This document shows, in pieces, positions 8,429 through 17,512 of a stretch of 64,000 nt of DNA. This stretch comes from Aestuariivirga litoralis (GTDB lineage Bacteria; Pseudomonadota; Alphaproteobacteria; Rhizobiales; Aestuariivirgaceae). The stretch spans positions 62,001 to 126,000 of the forward strand of contig NZ_QKVK01000003.1 in assembly GCF_003234965.1 (NCBI RefSeq), read 5' to 3'. Made by a program: the position numbers and the translations under genes. The notes beneath the pieces were generated by a model. That model saw only the letters and a list, made by a program, of their open reading frames with translations. It ran no database searches and was not told the origin of the DNA. Each line of letters opens with the position of its first letter. Position 1 is the stretch's first letter.

Positions 8429-8776
8429 ATGGCCGTTAAGATGAGACTCGCCCGCGCTGGCTCGAAGAAGCGCCCCTACTACCACATCGTGATCGCCGAC
8501 GCGGCAGCACCCCGCGACGGCAAGTTCATCGACGTGGTTGGCGCCTTCAACCCGATGCTGAAGAAGGACGACGCCAACCGCGTGAAGCTCGATGGCGAGA
8601 AGGCCGCCGCCTGGCTGAAGAAGGGCGCGCAACCCACCGACCGCGTGCTGCGCTTCCTGGACAAGGCCGGCCTCGCCAAGCGCGAAGCCCGCAACAACCC
8701 GAACAAGGCCCAGCCCGGCAAGAAGCGCCAGGAGCGCGAGAAGGCTGCCGCTGCGGCCGCCGCCGCCAACGGCTAA
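8429..8776 (+). CDS. rpsP: 30S ribosomal protein S16
   Basis: S16 is an assembly protein of the 30S body that binds 16S rRNA domains. The opening [20 protein letters not shown] is diagnostic, as is the Asp-rich [14 protein letters not shown] stretch. The 115-residue length includes a basic, Ala-rich C-terminal tail (residues 90-115), common in alphaproteobacteria. A strong AAGGAG precedes the ATG. rimM follows 9 bp downstream, so the two are almost certainly cotranscribed. Confidence 0.97.
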   Translation: MAVKMRLARAGSKKRPYYHIVIADAAAPRDGKFIDVVGAFNPMLKKDDANRVKLDGEKAAAWLKKGAQPTDRVLRFLDKAGLAKREARNNPNKAQPGKKRQEREKAAAAAAAANG

Positions 8777-8785
8777 GGCTGAGCG

Positions 8786-9319
8786 ATGGCGCCGCGCGAC
8801 ATGGTTCTCGTCGGCGCCATCACGGCTGCGCATGGCATCCGGGGCGAGGTGAAGCTGAGAAGCTTCACCGCCGACCCCGCGGCCATCGCCTCCTACTCGC
8901 CGCTGGAAACAGCGTCGGGCGGCAAGATCGAGATCGCGAAGCTGCGCGCGCAGAAGGAGGGCTTCATCGCCATCCTGAAGGGTGTCGCCGACCGCAACGC
9001 CGCGGAGGCGCTCAGGGGCACGGAGCTTTTCGTGCCGCGCGAACGCCTTCCCGAGCCGGAGGATGACGAGGTCTATGTCCATGACCTCATCGGGCTGCCG
9101 GTTCACCTGGCCGATGGCTCGCTCCTGGGCGAGATCGTCGACGTTGCGGATTATGGTGCGGGCGACCTGATCGACGTGAAGGTCGAAGGCCGCAGGGACA
9201 CGGTGCTGATCCCCTTCGCCTCCCAGTATGTGCTGGAGACGGCGGAGGACAGGATCGTGGTCGACCTGCCCGAGGGCTACCTCGATGCAGAGGCGCAGCG
9301 CGAGGACGATGAGCGATGA
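8786..9319 (+). CDS. rimM: 16S rRNA processing protein RimM
   Basis: RimM aids maturation of the 30S head and binds S19. The N-terminal RimM beta-barrel starts [18 protein letters not shown], and the PRC-barrel half contains [10 protein letters not shown] and a C-terminal [10 protein letters not shown]. The length of 177 residues is normal. Its last codons overlap trmD by 4 bp (ATGA), giving translational coupling. The operon rpsP-rimM-trmD-rplS is conserved across most bacteria. Confidence 0.96.
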   Translation: MAPRDMVLVGAITAAHGIRGEVKLRSFTADPAAIASYSPLETASGGKIEIAKLRAQKEGFIAILKGVADRNAAEALRGTELFVPRERLPEPEDDEVYVHDLIGLPVHLADGSLLGEIVDVADYGAGDLIDVKVEGRRDTVLIPFASQYVLETAEDRIVVDLPEGYLDAEAQREDDER

Positions 9320-10023
9320 GCTTCCACGCCCCCAGCTTCAGGGCGACCGTGCTGACCCTGTTCCCGGAGATGTTTCCGGGGCCGCTGGGTCTTTCTCTCG
9401 CTGGCCGGGCGCTCGAACAGGGCATCTGGTCGCTGGAGGCCCGCGACATCCGGGCTTCGGCCACGGACCGCCACCGCACGGTGGACGATCACCCGGCGGG
9501 CGGCGGGGCGGGCATGGTGCTGAAGCCCGACGTGCTGGCGGCAGCGATCGACGCCGCGCCCTCCGAGGGGCCGAGGCTGCTGATGAGCCCGCGCGGCGAA
9601 CCCCTGACCCAGGGGCTGGTGCGCGAGCTGGCCGCGGGTCCGGGCTGCCTGATCGTCTGCGGCCGTTTCGAGGGCGTGGACGAGCGGGTGATCGAGAAGC
9701 GCGGGCTCCGCGAGGTCTCGATCGGGGACTACGTGCTCTCGGGCGGCGAGCCGGCGGCACTGGTGCTGCTCGACGCCATCGTGAGGCTGCTGCCCGGGGT
9801 CATGGGGAAACAGGCTTCGGGCGAGGAAGAAAGTTTCGAAGGGGGGCTTCTGGAGCACCCGCACTACACCAAGCCCAATTCGTGGGAAGGTGTTGAAATT
9901 CCGGGGATTCTCCTCTCCGGCGACCACAAGGCGATCGCCCGGTGGAAGCAGGAGCGGCGGGAGGCCCTGACCAGGGAAAGACGGCCCGACCTGTGGCAGC
10001 GCCACAAGACGGGAAAGATTTGA
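9316..10023 (+). CDS. trmD: tRNA (guanine37-N1)-methyltransferase
   Basis: TrmD makes m1G37 in tRNAs reading CNN and some GGN codons and so prevents +1 frameshifts. It is a SPOUT-class, trefoil-knot homodimer. Visible features are [16 protein letters not shown] at the start, the [12 protein letters not shown] loop, [10 protein letters not shown], and the knot sequence [14 protein letters not shown]. The C-terminal region has HPHYTKP, as expected. Length is 235 residues. It overlaps rimM and is followed 55 bp later by rplS. Confidence 0.96.
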   Translation: MSFHAPSFRATVLTLFPEMFPGPLGLSLAGRALEQGIWSLEARDIRASATDRHRTVDDHPAGGGAGMVLKPDVLAAAIDAAPSEGPRLLMSPRGEPLTQGLVRELAAGPGCLIVCGRFEGVDERVIEKRGLREVSIGDYVLSGGEPAALVLLDAIVRLLPGVMGKQASGEEESFEGGLLEHPHYTKPNSWEGVEIPGILLSGDHKAIARWKQERREALTRERRPDLWQRHKTGKI

Positions 10024-10078
10024 TTTTGAACCGGGTTGGGGCTATAGGCCCCCATCCCTTTAAGGAAGACAGTCAGTC

Positions 10079-10474
10079 ATGGATATCATCGCTCAGCTCG
10101 AAAAAGAGCAGGCCGCAGTCGTGGCCGCCCAGCGCGCCGTGCCGGAATTCGGCCCGGGCGACACCGTCATCGTCAATGTGAAGGTCAAGGAAGGCGACCG
10201 TTCGCGCGTGCAGGCCTATGAAGGCGTGTGCATCGCCCGTTCCGGCGGCGGCCTGAACGAGAACTTCACCGTCCGCAAGATGTCATACGGCGAGGGCGTG
10301 GAGCGCGTGTTCCCGATCTTCTCCCCGATGATCGACTCGATCAAGGTCGTCCGCCGCGGTGCCGTGCGCCGCGCCAAGCTCTATTACCTGCGCGGCCGCA
10401 CCGGCAAGTCGGCGCGCATCGCCGAGAAGCAGCGCTCGATGGGCCTCGCCTCCGCCGAGAAGGCCGCCGAGTAA
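10079..10474 (+). CDS. rplS: 50S ribosomal protein L19
   Basis: L19 lies at the 30S-50S interface of the ribosome. The family pattern is clear: [22 protein letters not shown], then [22 protein letters not shown], and [18 protein letters not shown] near the C-terminus. The 131 residues include a short Ala/Glu tail typical of alphaproteobacteria. It ends the ffh-rplS group and is followed 29 bp later by a strong intrinsic terminator. Confidence 0.97.
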   Translation: MDIIAQLEKEQAAVVAAQRAVPEFGPGDTVIVNVKVKEGDRSRVQAYEGVCIARSGGGLNENFTVRKMSYGEGVERVFPIFSPMIDSIKVVRRGAVRRAKLYYLRGRTGKSARIAEKQRSMGLASAEKAAE

Positions 10475-10503
10475 CGCAACGCCTCCGCGCGCAAATAAAT
10501 TCG

Positions 10504-10537
10504 AGAGGGCCGGAACTTTCCGGCCCTCTTTGTTTTT
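10504..10537 (+). terminator. Intrinsic terminator after rplS
   Basis: A perfect 10 bp stem (AGAGGGCCGG / CCGGCCCTCT) with the six-base loop AACTTT is followed by TTGTTTTT. This is the clearest plus-strand rho-independent terminator in the window and isolates the ribosomal operon from the sensor kinase. Confidence 0.9.
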
Positions 10538-10662
10538 GTGTCTCCCTGTGAGCACAAGTGCACAGTTTGCCCCATCCTGCGCTTGACGCTTGCCGCAACC
10601 ACAACAAGATGCGCCACGCCGGCCGGCAAATCGGCCCCCGACCGGCGATGCAGGGAGACCAC

Positions 10663-12225
10663 ATGCAGGCTGCGACGCTGCCCCGGAAAAGGCTTCCGGC
10701 CGCCTGGGCCGTTCTGGCAGTGGCGCTGGCCCTGCTGTTCGTTCTGGTCTCCGCCGTGGCCCTGCTGGCCTGGAACAGCTACCAGGATGCGGTGGAGCGC
10801 TCGCGCGTGCGGGCACTGACCGCAACGCAGGTGGTGTCCACCCATGTCGAGTGGCTGACGGCCGCCAGCCTGCTGCTGATGGACGAGGCCAACCACCTGG
10901 TGGGAGACGACATTGCCACCGTGCTTCCCCATGCCCGCGAGGAACTGGAACTGCACCTGCGGCACATGCCACCCGGTGTCAGCGTGTCCATTGCCGATGC
11001 ACAAGGCCGCACCGTCCTCTCGGTGGGCAACGGCGAAGGCGCGAGCGGCCTGAGTGAAGCCTATGGCCTGACACCGGCCGATCTTACCCCGCAACGACCC
11101 TGGTATGTCTCCGCCATGGTGAAGGACCCCGGCAACGGCGAGCGGGTGTTCCTGCTGGCGCAGCGCCTGGAACGGCGGGGCAGCCTCGCGGGAGTGGCCA
11201 TCGTGCGCATTCCGGTGGAGGTGATGGCGGCCGTGTGGCGCTCGCTGGACCTTGGGCCCGGCTCAACCGTCGGGCTGCTGCGTGACGATGGCTGGCAGGT
11301 GGCCCGCCACCCCGCGGTGGACGCACCGGCGAACCTCGCCAAATATGTCCTGTTCACCGATTATCTGAAGACAGCCAGTTCCGGCGTCTATGACGCCGTG
11401 TCGCCGGTCGATGGCGAACACCGTGTCGTCGGCTACCGCAAGGTGCCGAACGCGCCGCTGGTGGTCATCTCGTCGATCGCGCGCGATGTCTCGATGGGGC
11501 GGCTGCGCGACCAGATGGAGCAACTCGCGCTGTTCCTGCTGCCGGTGCTGCTGGGGCTCGGCGCGCTGTCCGTCTGGGTGATCAGGCTGCTGAAGCGCGA
11601 TGAAAGGATGCGGGCCAGCCTTGCCGCAGCGGTGGAGCGCAACAACCTGCTGATGCGCGAAATCCACCACCGCACCAAGAACAACCTGCAGAGCGTCGCC
11701 TCGCTCCTCAAGCTGCAACCCATCTCCGAGGACGCCAAGTCGGCGATGACCGCCCGCATCACGGCGATGAGCACGCTGCATGAGCAGGCCTATCGCTCCG
11801 ACCAGTACAGCGAGGTGAACCTCCACGACTATCTGCTGACGCTGATCGACACCATCCGCCGCACCAGCCCCGACGGCATCACCTTCGAAACCGAGCTGGA
11901 CCCGGCGGAGGTTGACCGCGACCTCGCCCAGCCGCTCGGGCTGATCGTCAACGAGGTGGTGAGCAACGCCGTGAAGCACGCCTTCCGTGCGCGCGAGGGC
12001 GGCACCATTACCGTCAGCCTGCGGATGATCGCGCCGGACCGGGCCGAACTCGCAGTGACCGATGATGGAGAGGGTTTCATGCCGAGCGGCCAGGAGACCG
12101 GCATGGGCAGCCGCCTCATCCGGGCCTTTGCCCAGCAGCTCGGGAACGATTATGACTACGCCCGCGGGAACGGCACGCGCTTCGCGATCCGGTTTCCGGC
12201 GAAGCGTGGAGAAGGCGACGCATGA
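10663..12225 (+). CDS. Membrane sensor histidine kinase (HisKA_2 type)
   Basis: This protein is predicted to sense a periplasmic signal and autophosphorylate. TM1 lies at about residues 11-35 and is followed by an extracytoplasmic dCache-like region of roughly 260 residues. TM2 (ALFLLPVLLGLGALSVWVI) precedes the HisKA_2 box MREIHHRTKNNLQSVASLL, whose His336 is the expected phosphosite. The N box (LIVNEVVSNAVKHAF) and G box (DDGEGF) of the ATPase follow. I prefer the ATG at 10663, 521 residues, because GGGAG stands 7 bp before it; a GTG at 10558 is also in frame. No response regulator is adjacent. It overlaps a methyltransferase gene by 4 bp. Confidence 0.88.
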   Translation: MQAATLPRKRLPAAWAVLAVALALLFVLVSAVALLAWNSYQDAVERSRVRALTATQVVSTHVEWLTAASLLLMDEANHLVGDDIATVLPHAREELELHLRHMPPGVSVSIADAQGRTVLSVGNGEGASGLSEAYGLTPADLTPQRPWYVSAMVKDPGNGERVFLLAQRLERRGSLAGVAIVRIPVEVMAAVWRSLDLGPGSTVGLLRDDGWQVARHPAVDAPANLAKYVLFTDYLKTASSGVYDAVSPVDGEHRVVGYRKVPNAPLVVISSIARDVSMGRLRDQMEQLALFLLPVLLGLGALSVWVIRLLKRDERMRASLAAAVERNNLLMREIHHRTKNNLQSVASLLKLQPISEDAKSAMTARITAMSTLHEQAYRSDQYSEVNLHDYLLTLIDTIRRTSPDGITFETELDPAEVDRDLAQPLGLIVNEVVSNAVKHAFRAREGGTITVSLRMIAPDRAELAVTDDGEGFMPSGQETGMGSRLIRAFAQQLGNDYDYARGNGTRFAIRFPAKRGEGDA

Positions 12226-13043
12226 CGGATGAGTATTTCGCGCAGAACCGCCTGAACTGGGACGACCGCGCCGAGATCCACCTGAAGGATGCGGCCGGCG
12301 GCTATCGCATCGCTGCCTTCCTCGCCGGTGCGGACAATCTTCATGACATCGAGCATGAGGAGATCGGCGACGTCGCGGGCCTGTCCATCGCGCATCTGCA
12401 GTGCCATATCGGCATCGACACTCTGTGCCTCGCGCGTCGCGGTGCGCGTTGCGTGGGGCTCGACTTCTCGCCGAAATCCGTCGCGGCGGCGCGCCTGCTG
12501 GCGGCGCAGACGGGCCTCGATGCCCGCTTCGTCGAGGGCAATGTCTATGACGCGCGGTCGCTGATCGATGGCATGTTCGACATGGTCTATGTCACCTGGG
12601 GCGCCATCGGCTGGCTGCCGGACATCCGCCGCTGGGCCGGGGTGGTGGCCTCGCTGCTGAAGCCGGGCGGCAGGCTCTACCTGCTCGAGGGCCACCCGTC
12701 CTTCATGCAGCTCGACGAGAAGGCGGAGCAGCTGCGCATCGGCTTCGACTGGCGCTATCCGCCAGACCGGCCGCTGACGACGCAGGAGGAGACGACCTAT
12801 ACCGGCGACACAACGCGGATCGCGCACCCGGTCACCCACGAGTGGATTCACCCCCTGTCCGAAGTGGTGAATTCCGTGATCGATGCGGGCCTCGCCATCA
12901 CGCGGCTGAACGAGCATGAGCGGCTCGCCTGGCAATTCGCCCCCTGGATGGTGCCGGTCGAGGGCCGCCGCCGCATGTGGATGCTGCCCGAGGGCTTTCC
13001 GAAAATGCCGGTCGCCTATTCGCTGCAGGCCAGGAAGCCCTGA
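12222..13043 (+). CDS. Class I SAM-dependent methyltransferase
   Basis: This 273-residue Rossmann-fold methyltransferase has motif I modified to LQCHIGIDTLCLARRG near residues 58-74, followed by VGLDFS (acidic loop), an FVEGNVYD motif and VASLLKPGGRLYLLEGH. The LQCHxGxDT form is shared by a group of uncharacterised methyltransferases usually named only by fold. The start codon overlaps the stop of the sensor kinase (ATGA), so the two are translationally coupled, which suggests a shared condition. The acceptor, whether small molecule or protein, cannot be inferred. It converges on the kinase-USP gene. Confidence 0.82.
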   Translation: MTDEYFAQNRLNWDDRAEIHLKDAAGGYRIAAFLAGADNLHDIEHEEIGDVAGLSIAHLQCHIGIDTLCLARRGARCVGLDFSPKSVAAARLLAAQTGLDARFVEGNVYDARSLIDGMFDMVYVTWGAIGWLPDIRRWAGVVASLLKPGGRLYLLEGHPSFMQLDEKAEQLRIGFDWRYPPDRPLTTQEETTYTGDTTRIAHPVTHEWIHPLSEVVNSVIDAGLAITRLNEHERLAWQFAPWMVPVEGRRRMWMLPEGFPKMPVAYSLQARKP

Positions 13044-14447
13044 TCACTCCTCCGCGCCGCGCACGCGCACGACGGTGACCGTGCAGGGTGCTTCCATCGC
13101 CACCTTGCCCGAAACGCTGCCGAGGATCTTGCGCATCGTCGAGTTGGCGCGGGCCCCCATGACGATGTGGTCGACATTGTTGACGCGGGCATAGTCCAGC
13201 AGCGTGTCGGCGGGGTCGATCGCCTCCAGCACGTGATAGGTGACGCGGCCCTGGGCGATCTTCATCGGCCGGGCCCAGTCCTTGAGGCCGACGAGGCGGG
13301 CGACATGCTTGTTGTTGCCCTCCTCATCGAGCGTCTGGTCCATGGCGATGCGGTTGAGCTTGAGCACGTTGAGCACGGCGAGCCGCGCCTCGGGCGAGCG
13401 CTCGAGGATGCGCAGCAGCGTGCGGCGCAGCTTGTCGGCGAGCTCCGGCGTCATGTCGTCGAGGTTGATGGCGGCGGCGACGATGGGGGCGTCGGAGGCC
13501 TCCGCCTCGCGCTCCGGCGGCTTGTCGATCAGGCTGCGCGGCGGCTCGCCCTTGCGCTTGAGGACGGCGAAGAAGCCGTCCTTCTGCAGCTTCTCGGCAC
13601 GCGCGCTGAGCTGCACCTGGGTCGGGTTGCGCAGGTCATGGGCGAGCTGTGCGGGCGTCGGATAGCGCCTGCCCGCCTTGACCTCGAGGCAGCGCAGCAC
13701 GATCTCCTGGAACCACGGCGGGATGTCGGGCTTCAGCTTGCGCGGCGGCACGGGGTCGCGCCACAGCCGCTGCTTCAGGCCCTTCAGCTTCTGCGGGTCG
13801 CCGAAAGGCCTCACCCCGGTGGCGAAGAAATACATCAGGCAGCCGAGCGCGAAGATGTCGCTCCTCGGATCGGTGCGGATGCCCATCACCTGCTCCGGCG
13901 CCATGTAGGGCGCGGTGCCATAGGGCAGGCGGAACTCCTCCTGCAGGAGGTCGGGGAGGTCGCGATGATGCGCCAGGCCATAATCGATCAGCACCGCCTC
14001 GCCGGAAGGCCGGAACATGATGTTGGACGGCTTGAGATCGAGATGGATGACACCCTGGCGATGCAGCGACTCCAGCGCATCGGCAATGGCAGCCCCCATC
14101 TCCGCCACCTTGTCGACGGGCAGCGGCAGGTGCTTCAGCTGCGGCAGGAGCGTCTCGCCCGCCAGCCGCTCCATGACGATGAAGGGCTGCACCGCGAAAT
14201 CGCCGTTGGCCACGTGGCGCGGCACATGCGCGCCCTTGAGGCGCGGCATGATCATCTGCTCCATCTCGAAGCTGACGATGGCGGCCGGATCCTCGCCCTC
14301 GTTGAGCACCGGGATCTTCATCAGGTAGTGGGTGGGATCGCCCTCGCGCTTCACCTCCCACAGGCTGGCCATGCCGCCGCGGTGGATCAGTTCGCCGATG
14401 GTGAAGCCGTCGAGGATGGAGCCGGTTTCGAGCTTGGACTTGGCCAT
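13044..14447 (-). CDS. Ser/Thr protein kinase fused to universal stress protein domain
   Basis: The N-terminal 1-280 residues form a Hanks-type kinase: a glycine loop HRGGMASLW (22-30), ATP-binding Lys44 in LMKIP, the catalytic loop HLDLKPSN (135-142; HLD in place of HRD), metal-binding DYG (155-157; in place of DFG) and YMAPEQ (181-186). All residues needed for catalysis are kept. A linker leads to a UspA-like domain from about residue 320, ending in HIVMGARANS, RKILGSVSGKV and CTVTVV, the usual nucleotide-binding loop. No transmembrane helix is seen, so it should be cytosolic. It follows the metallophosphoesterase gene by 3 bp, which suggests a kinase-phosphatase pair. Confidence 0.92.
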   Translation of the reverse strand: MAKSKLETGSILDGFTIGELIHRGGMASLWEVKREGDPTHYLMKIPVLNEGEDPAAIVSFEMEQMIMPRLKGAHVPRHVANGDFAVQPFIVMERLAGETLLPQLKHLPLPVDKVAEMGAAIADALESLHRQGVIHLDLKPSNIMFRPSGEAVLIDYGLAHHRDLPDLLQEEFRLPYGTAPYMAPEQVMGIRTDPRSDIFALGCLMYFFATGVRPFGDPQKLKGLKQRLWRDPVPPRKLKPDIPPWFQEIVLRCLEVKAGRRYPTPAQLAHDLRNPTQVQLSARAEKLQKDGFFAVLKRKGEPPRSLIDKPPEREAEASDAPIVAAAINLDDMTPELADKLRRTLLRILERSPEARLAVLNVLKLNRIAMDQTLDEEGNNKHVARLVGLKDWARPMKIAQGRVTYHVLEAIDPADTLLDYARVNNVDHIVMGARANSTMRKILGSVSGKVAMEAPCTVTVVRVRGAEE

Positions 14448-14450
14448 GGG

Positions 14451-15191
14451 TCAGGTTCCGTTGACAAGGCGCTCGGCCAGCCGCTCCGGCAGGCCGGCGT
14501 CGCGGATGCGCCGGGCGGTGGTGTCATAATCATAGGTGGCGCGGTGGAAGGTGAGTTCGCGGGCCGCCGTCTCATAGGTCATGAAGGAGGCTGCCGGATT
14601 GCCGTCGCGCGGCTGGCCCACCGCCCCCGCCACGGCCAGCCACTGGCGCTGCGGGCTCAGGGGCACGGCGGTGTTGGTGACGGGCGTATGGGCGATGACC
14701 TTGGCGGTGGCGGTGAGGCAATAGACCTGCGGGCGGTGCACGTGGCCCACGAAGGTCACCTGCGCCCTCACCGCCGTCAGCGACTGCATGGCGGCGGCGG
14801 CATCGACCACATAGTTCCAGGCTTCGGGGTTCGAGGCATCGGCATGGACGAAGAGCATGTCCTCCAGCGTCGCCGTCATCGGAAGCCCGGCGAGGAACTG
14901 GCGCGAGGCCTCCGACAGCCGCGGCCTGGTCCAGGCGATCGCCGCGGCGGCCATGTCGTTCATCGCGGACCTGGCGCCGACCGCGGCCGAATCATGATTG
15001 CCCATGAGGCAGATGGCGCCCTGCCCCGCGAGGGCCGCGATGCGCTGCGTGACCACCTCCGGGTCAGGCCCGTAGCCGACCACGTCGCCGAGGATGACGA
15101 GGCGGTCGACGCCCAGGCGCTGCAGCGCGGCGAGGCTGGCCTCGAGCGCCAGTTCATTGGCATGCAGGTCGCTGATGATGCCGAGAAGCAT
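14451..15191 (-). CDS. Metallophosphoesterase family protein
   Basis: This 246-residue calcineurin-like phosphoesterase carries the full metal-binding set: SDLHAN (D8, H10), GDVVGYGPDPE, GNHDS, a histidine in FVHAD, and GHVHRPQ. The GYGPDP form is shared with cytosolic metallophosphoesterases related to ApaH and PPP-type phosphatases rather than nucleases. There is no signal peptide. GGGAG lies 8 bp before the ATG. It is first in a two-gene operon with the kinase-USP fusion, so it may dephosphorylate that kinase or its targets. This is an inference from context only; a small-molecule substrate is equally possible. Confidence 0.87.
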   Translation of the reverse strand: MLLGIISDLHANELALEASLAALQRLGVDRLVILGDVVGYGPDPEVVTQRIAALAGQGAICLMGNHDSAAVGARSAMNDMAAAAIAWTRPRLSEASRQFLAGLPMTATLEDMLFVHADASNPEAWNYVVDAAAAMQSLTAVRAQVTFVGHVHRPQVYCLTATAKVIAHTPVTNTAVPLSPQRQWLAVAGAVGQPRDGNPAASFMTYETAARELTFHRATYDYDTTARRIRDAGLPERLAERLVNGT

Positions 15192-15259
15192 GGCGTCGTC
15201 TCCCGTTGCTCACACTTGGCAGGCGCGCCGGGCGCTCCGCCTTGAACTGAATCAATCCT

Positions 15260-15298
15260 GCAAAAGGAAACGGCCGCATGGAGTGTCCATGCGGCCGT
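15260..15298 (-). terminator. Intrinsic terminator of the MFS gene
   Basis: A perfect 12 bp stem (ACGGCCGCATGG / CCATGCGGCCGT) surrounds an AGTGT loop. Read on the minus strand it is followed by TTTCCTTTTG, so it terminates the MFS transporter transcript before the metallophosphoesterase gene. Confidence 0.85.
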
Positions 15299-15320
15299 CC
15301 TGTCTCACATGCCGGTCCGC

Positions 15321-17246
15321 TTAGCGGTGGATGTCGACGTTGCGGGTATCCTTGACGAACAGCATGCCGATGACGAGCGTCATGCCGGCGATGATGATCG
15401 GATACCAGAGGCCGGAGTAGATGTCGCCCGTGGCCGCCACGATCGCGAAGGCGAAGGTGGGCAGCAACCCGCCGAACCAGCCGTTGCCGATGTGATAGGG
15501 CAGCGACATGGAGGTGTAGCGGATGCGGGTCGGGAACATTTCGACCAGCATGGCGGCGATCGGGCCGTAGACCATGGTGACGAGGATCACCAGGAGCCAC
15601 AGCAGGAAGATCACCATCGGGGCGTTCCATGCGGCAGGATCGGCCTTGGCGGGATAGCCCGCAGCCTTCAGCGCACCACCGAGGGCGGCGTTGAAGCCTT
15701 CCGTCATGCCCGCAGCGAAGCCGCCGGCCTTGACGGCGCCGTCGACCACCGTGCCCAGCGCAGCGGCCGGATCCGAGGCAGACTTGAAGGCATCCGTCGC
15801 CATGCCCGCGGCGATGAGGCCGGCGAGCGTCTTGTTCTTGGTCGGGTCGTCATTGGCACGGCCGTCCTTCAGGCCGGCGGCGGTGACGAACTCGCCGATC
15901 GCGGTGTCGGCAGCCGCCGCCGCAGCAGCGATGCCATCAACGCCCGCGGCCTTGAGCGAGGCAGCGAGCTCCTCGTTCTTCGCCTTGGTCTGCTCGGCAA
16001 CCTGGGCCGCCGAGAAGGACGGAATGGTCACGTCGCCGATCTTGACCTGTGCCGAGCCCGCCGGGCCAGCTTCGTTGCTGTAGGGCACGCCGGCCTTGAC
16101 CAGCGCCGTCTTGGCGATGTCGCAGGCCGAGGTGAACTTCGAGGTGCCGACGGGATTGAACTGGAACGAGCAGTCCTTCGGATCGGCGACGACGACCACC
16201 TTCGACTTCGCCATGGCATCATAGAGCGCCGGGTTGGCGTTCTTGGTGATCTGGTCGAAGATCGTGAAGTAGGAAGCAACCGCGAGGAAGCAGCCCAGCA
16301 TGATGATCGGCTTGCGGCCGATCTTGTCCGACATCCAGCCCCAGAAGATGAAGAAGGGCGTGCCCAGCGCCAGCGAGGCGGCGATCCACAGGTTGGCCGA
16401 GACCGGATCGACCTTCAGCGTCTGGGTGAGGAAGAACAGGGCATAGAACTGGCCCGTGTACCACACCACGGCCTGGCCGGCGACGAGGCCGAACAGCGCG
16501 AGGAGGACGATCTTGAGGTTGCCCCAGTTGGCGAAGGCTTCGGTGAGCGGGGCCTTGGAGGCCTTGCCCTCTTCCTTCATCTTCTGGAACACCGGCGACT
16601 CGTTGAGCTTCAGGCGGATCCACACCGAGATGCCGAGCAGCACGACTGACAGCAGGAACGGAATGCGCCATGCCCAGGTGTCGAACTCGGGCCCGAACCA
16701 GGTGCGGCAGCCGAGAATGACGAGCAGCGACAGGAACAGGCCGAGCGTGGCCGTGGTCTGGATCCACGCGGTATAGAGGCCGCGCTTGTTGTCCGGCGCG
16801 TGCTCGGCCACGTAGGTGGCGGCACCGCCATATTCACCGCCCAGCGCCAGGCCCTGCAGCACGCGCAGCAGCACCAGGATGATGGGCGCCGCGATGCCGA
16901 TCGTCGCATAGGTCGGCAGGAGACCCACACCGAAGGTCGAGAGACCCATGATCAGGATGGTGATGAGGAAGGTGTACTTGCGGCCCACGAGGTCGCCCAG
17001 GCGGCCGAACACCAGGGCGCCGAAGGGGCGCACGATGAAGCCCGCCGCGAAGGCGGCAAGGGCGAAGATGAAGCCCGCCGTCTCGTTGACGCCGGAGAAG
17101 AACTGCTTGGCGATGATGGCCGCCAGCGACCCGTAAAGGTAGAAGTCGTACCACTCGAACACCGTGCCGAGCGAGGAGGCGAAGACGACCATCGCCTTGC
17201 CCTGATCGAGATCACCCTTCGGATGACCAGCCGATACGTTTGCCAT
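15321..17246 (-). CDS. MHS-type MFS transporter with ~210-residue loop insertion
   Basis: This is a ProP/KgtP-like (metabolite:H+ symporter) major facilitator. The N-terminal half shows TVFEWYDFYLYG, RPFGALVFGRLGDLVGRK and the conserved GGEYGGAATYVAEH. The C-terminal half ends in FPTRIRYTSMSLPYHIGNGWFGG. Between the TM segment ending near residue 330 and the one starting near residue 542 lies an insert of about 210 residues, Ala/Lys/Asp-rich with two cysteines (DCSFQF and SACDIA), probably periplasmic. The ATG at 17246 has GGGGAG upstream, giving 641 residues; the longer open frame to 17342 is not supported. Substrate is probably a carboxylate or betaine-like solute, but unproven. Confidence 0.88.
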   Translation of the reverse strand: MANVSAGHPKGDLDQGKAMVVFASSLGTVFEWYDFYLYGSLAAIIAKQFFSGVNETAGFIFALAAFAAGFIVRPFGALVFGRLGDLVGRKYTFLITILIMGLSTFGVGLLPTYATIGIAAPIILVLLRVLQGLALGGEYGGAATYVAEHAPDNKRGLYTAWIQTTATLGLFLSLLVILGCRTWFGPEFDTWAWRIPFLLSVVLLGISVWIRLKLNESPVFQKMKEEGKASKAPLTEAFANWGNLKIVLLALFGLVAGQAVVWYTGQFYALFFLTQTLKVDPVSANLWIAASLALGTPFFIFWGWMSDKIGRKPIIMLGCFLAVASYFTIFDQITKNANPALYDAMAKSKVVVVADPKDCSFQFNPVGTSKFTSACDIAKTALVKAGVPYSNEAGPAGSAQVKIGDVTIPSFSAAQVAEQTKAKNEELAASLKAAGVDGIAAAAAAADTAIGEFVTAAGLKDGRANDDPTKNKTLAGLIAAGMATDAFKSASDPAAALGTVVDGAVKAGGFAAGMTEGFNAALGGALKAAGYPAKADPAAWNAPMVIFLLWLLVILVTMVYGPIAAMLVEMFPTRIRYTSMSLPYHIGNGWFGGLLPTFAFAIVAATGDIYSGLWYPIIIAGMTLVIGMLFVKDTRNVDIHR

Positions 17247-17466
17247 ATGTCTCCCCTTTGAACCGCAAGGCCTTGCGCCTGGCGTGGTTGCCGCGGAGGA
17301 CCGAACCTCTCCCAAGGCGGTCCATCCTTGGCGAGGAGTCATATCTGCATTGCGCGGCGCCGTTTATTGGACTTTCGCAGGGACCGCGCAGGAATGTTTT
17401 CGCACTTGCGGCAGGTGCTTGATTTTGCGGGAGGATCAGCCACACTTCGGGCCGCCAAGGTTCCTC

Positions 17467-17495
17467 TTGCCAGCCGCGGGGCGATCTTCTATATC
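17467..17495 (+). promoter_or_regulatory. Promoter of tRNA-Phe
   Basis: TTGCCA at 17467-17472 and TATATC at 17490-17495 are separated by 17 bp and lie about 18 bp before the mature tRNA 5' end, as expected for a stable RNA promoter. The rest of the 17247-17512 gap shows nothing I can name. Confidence 0.65.
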
Positions 17496-17512
17496 CGCGC
17501 CACCTCTCGGGC

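Noticed and set aside
6848-9106. 752-codon open frame on the minus strand
   Set aside because: It runs antisense across ffh, rpsP and rimM, all certain genes. Its His/Arg/Leu-rich translation is the mirror of their codon use.
13167-15245. 692-codon plus-strand open frame
   Set aside because: It is antisense to both the kinase-USP and metallophosphoesterase genes and crosses their boundary, which a real domain structure would not do.
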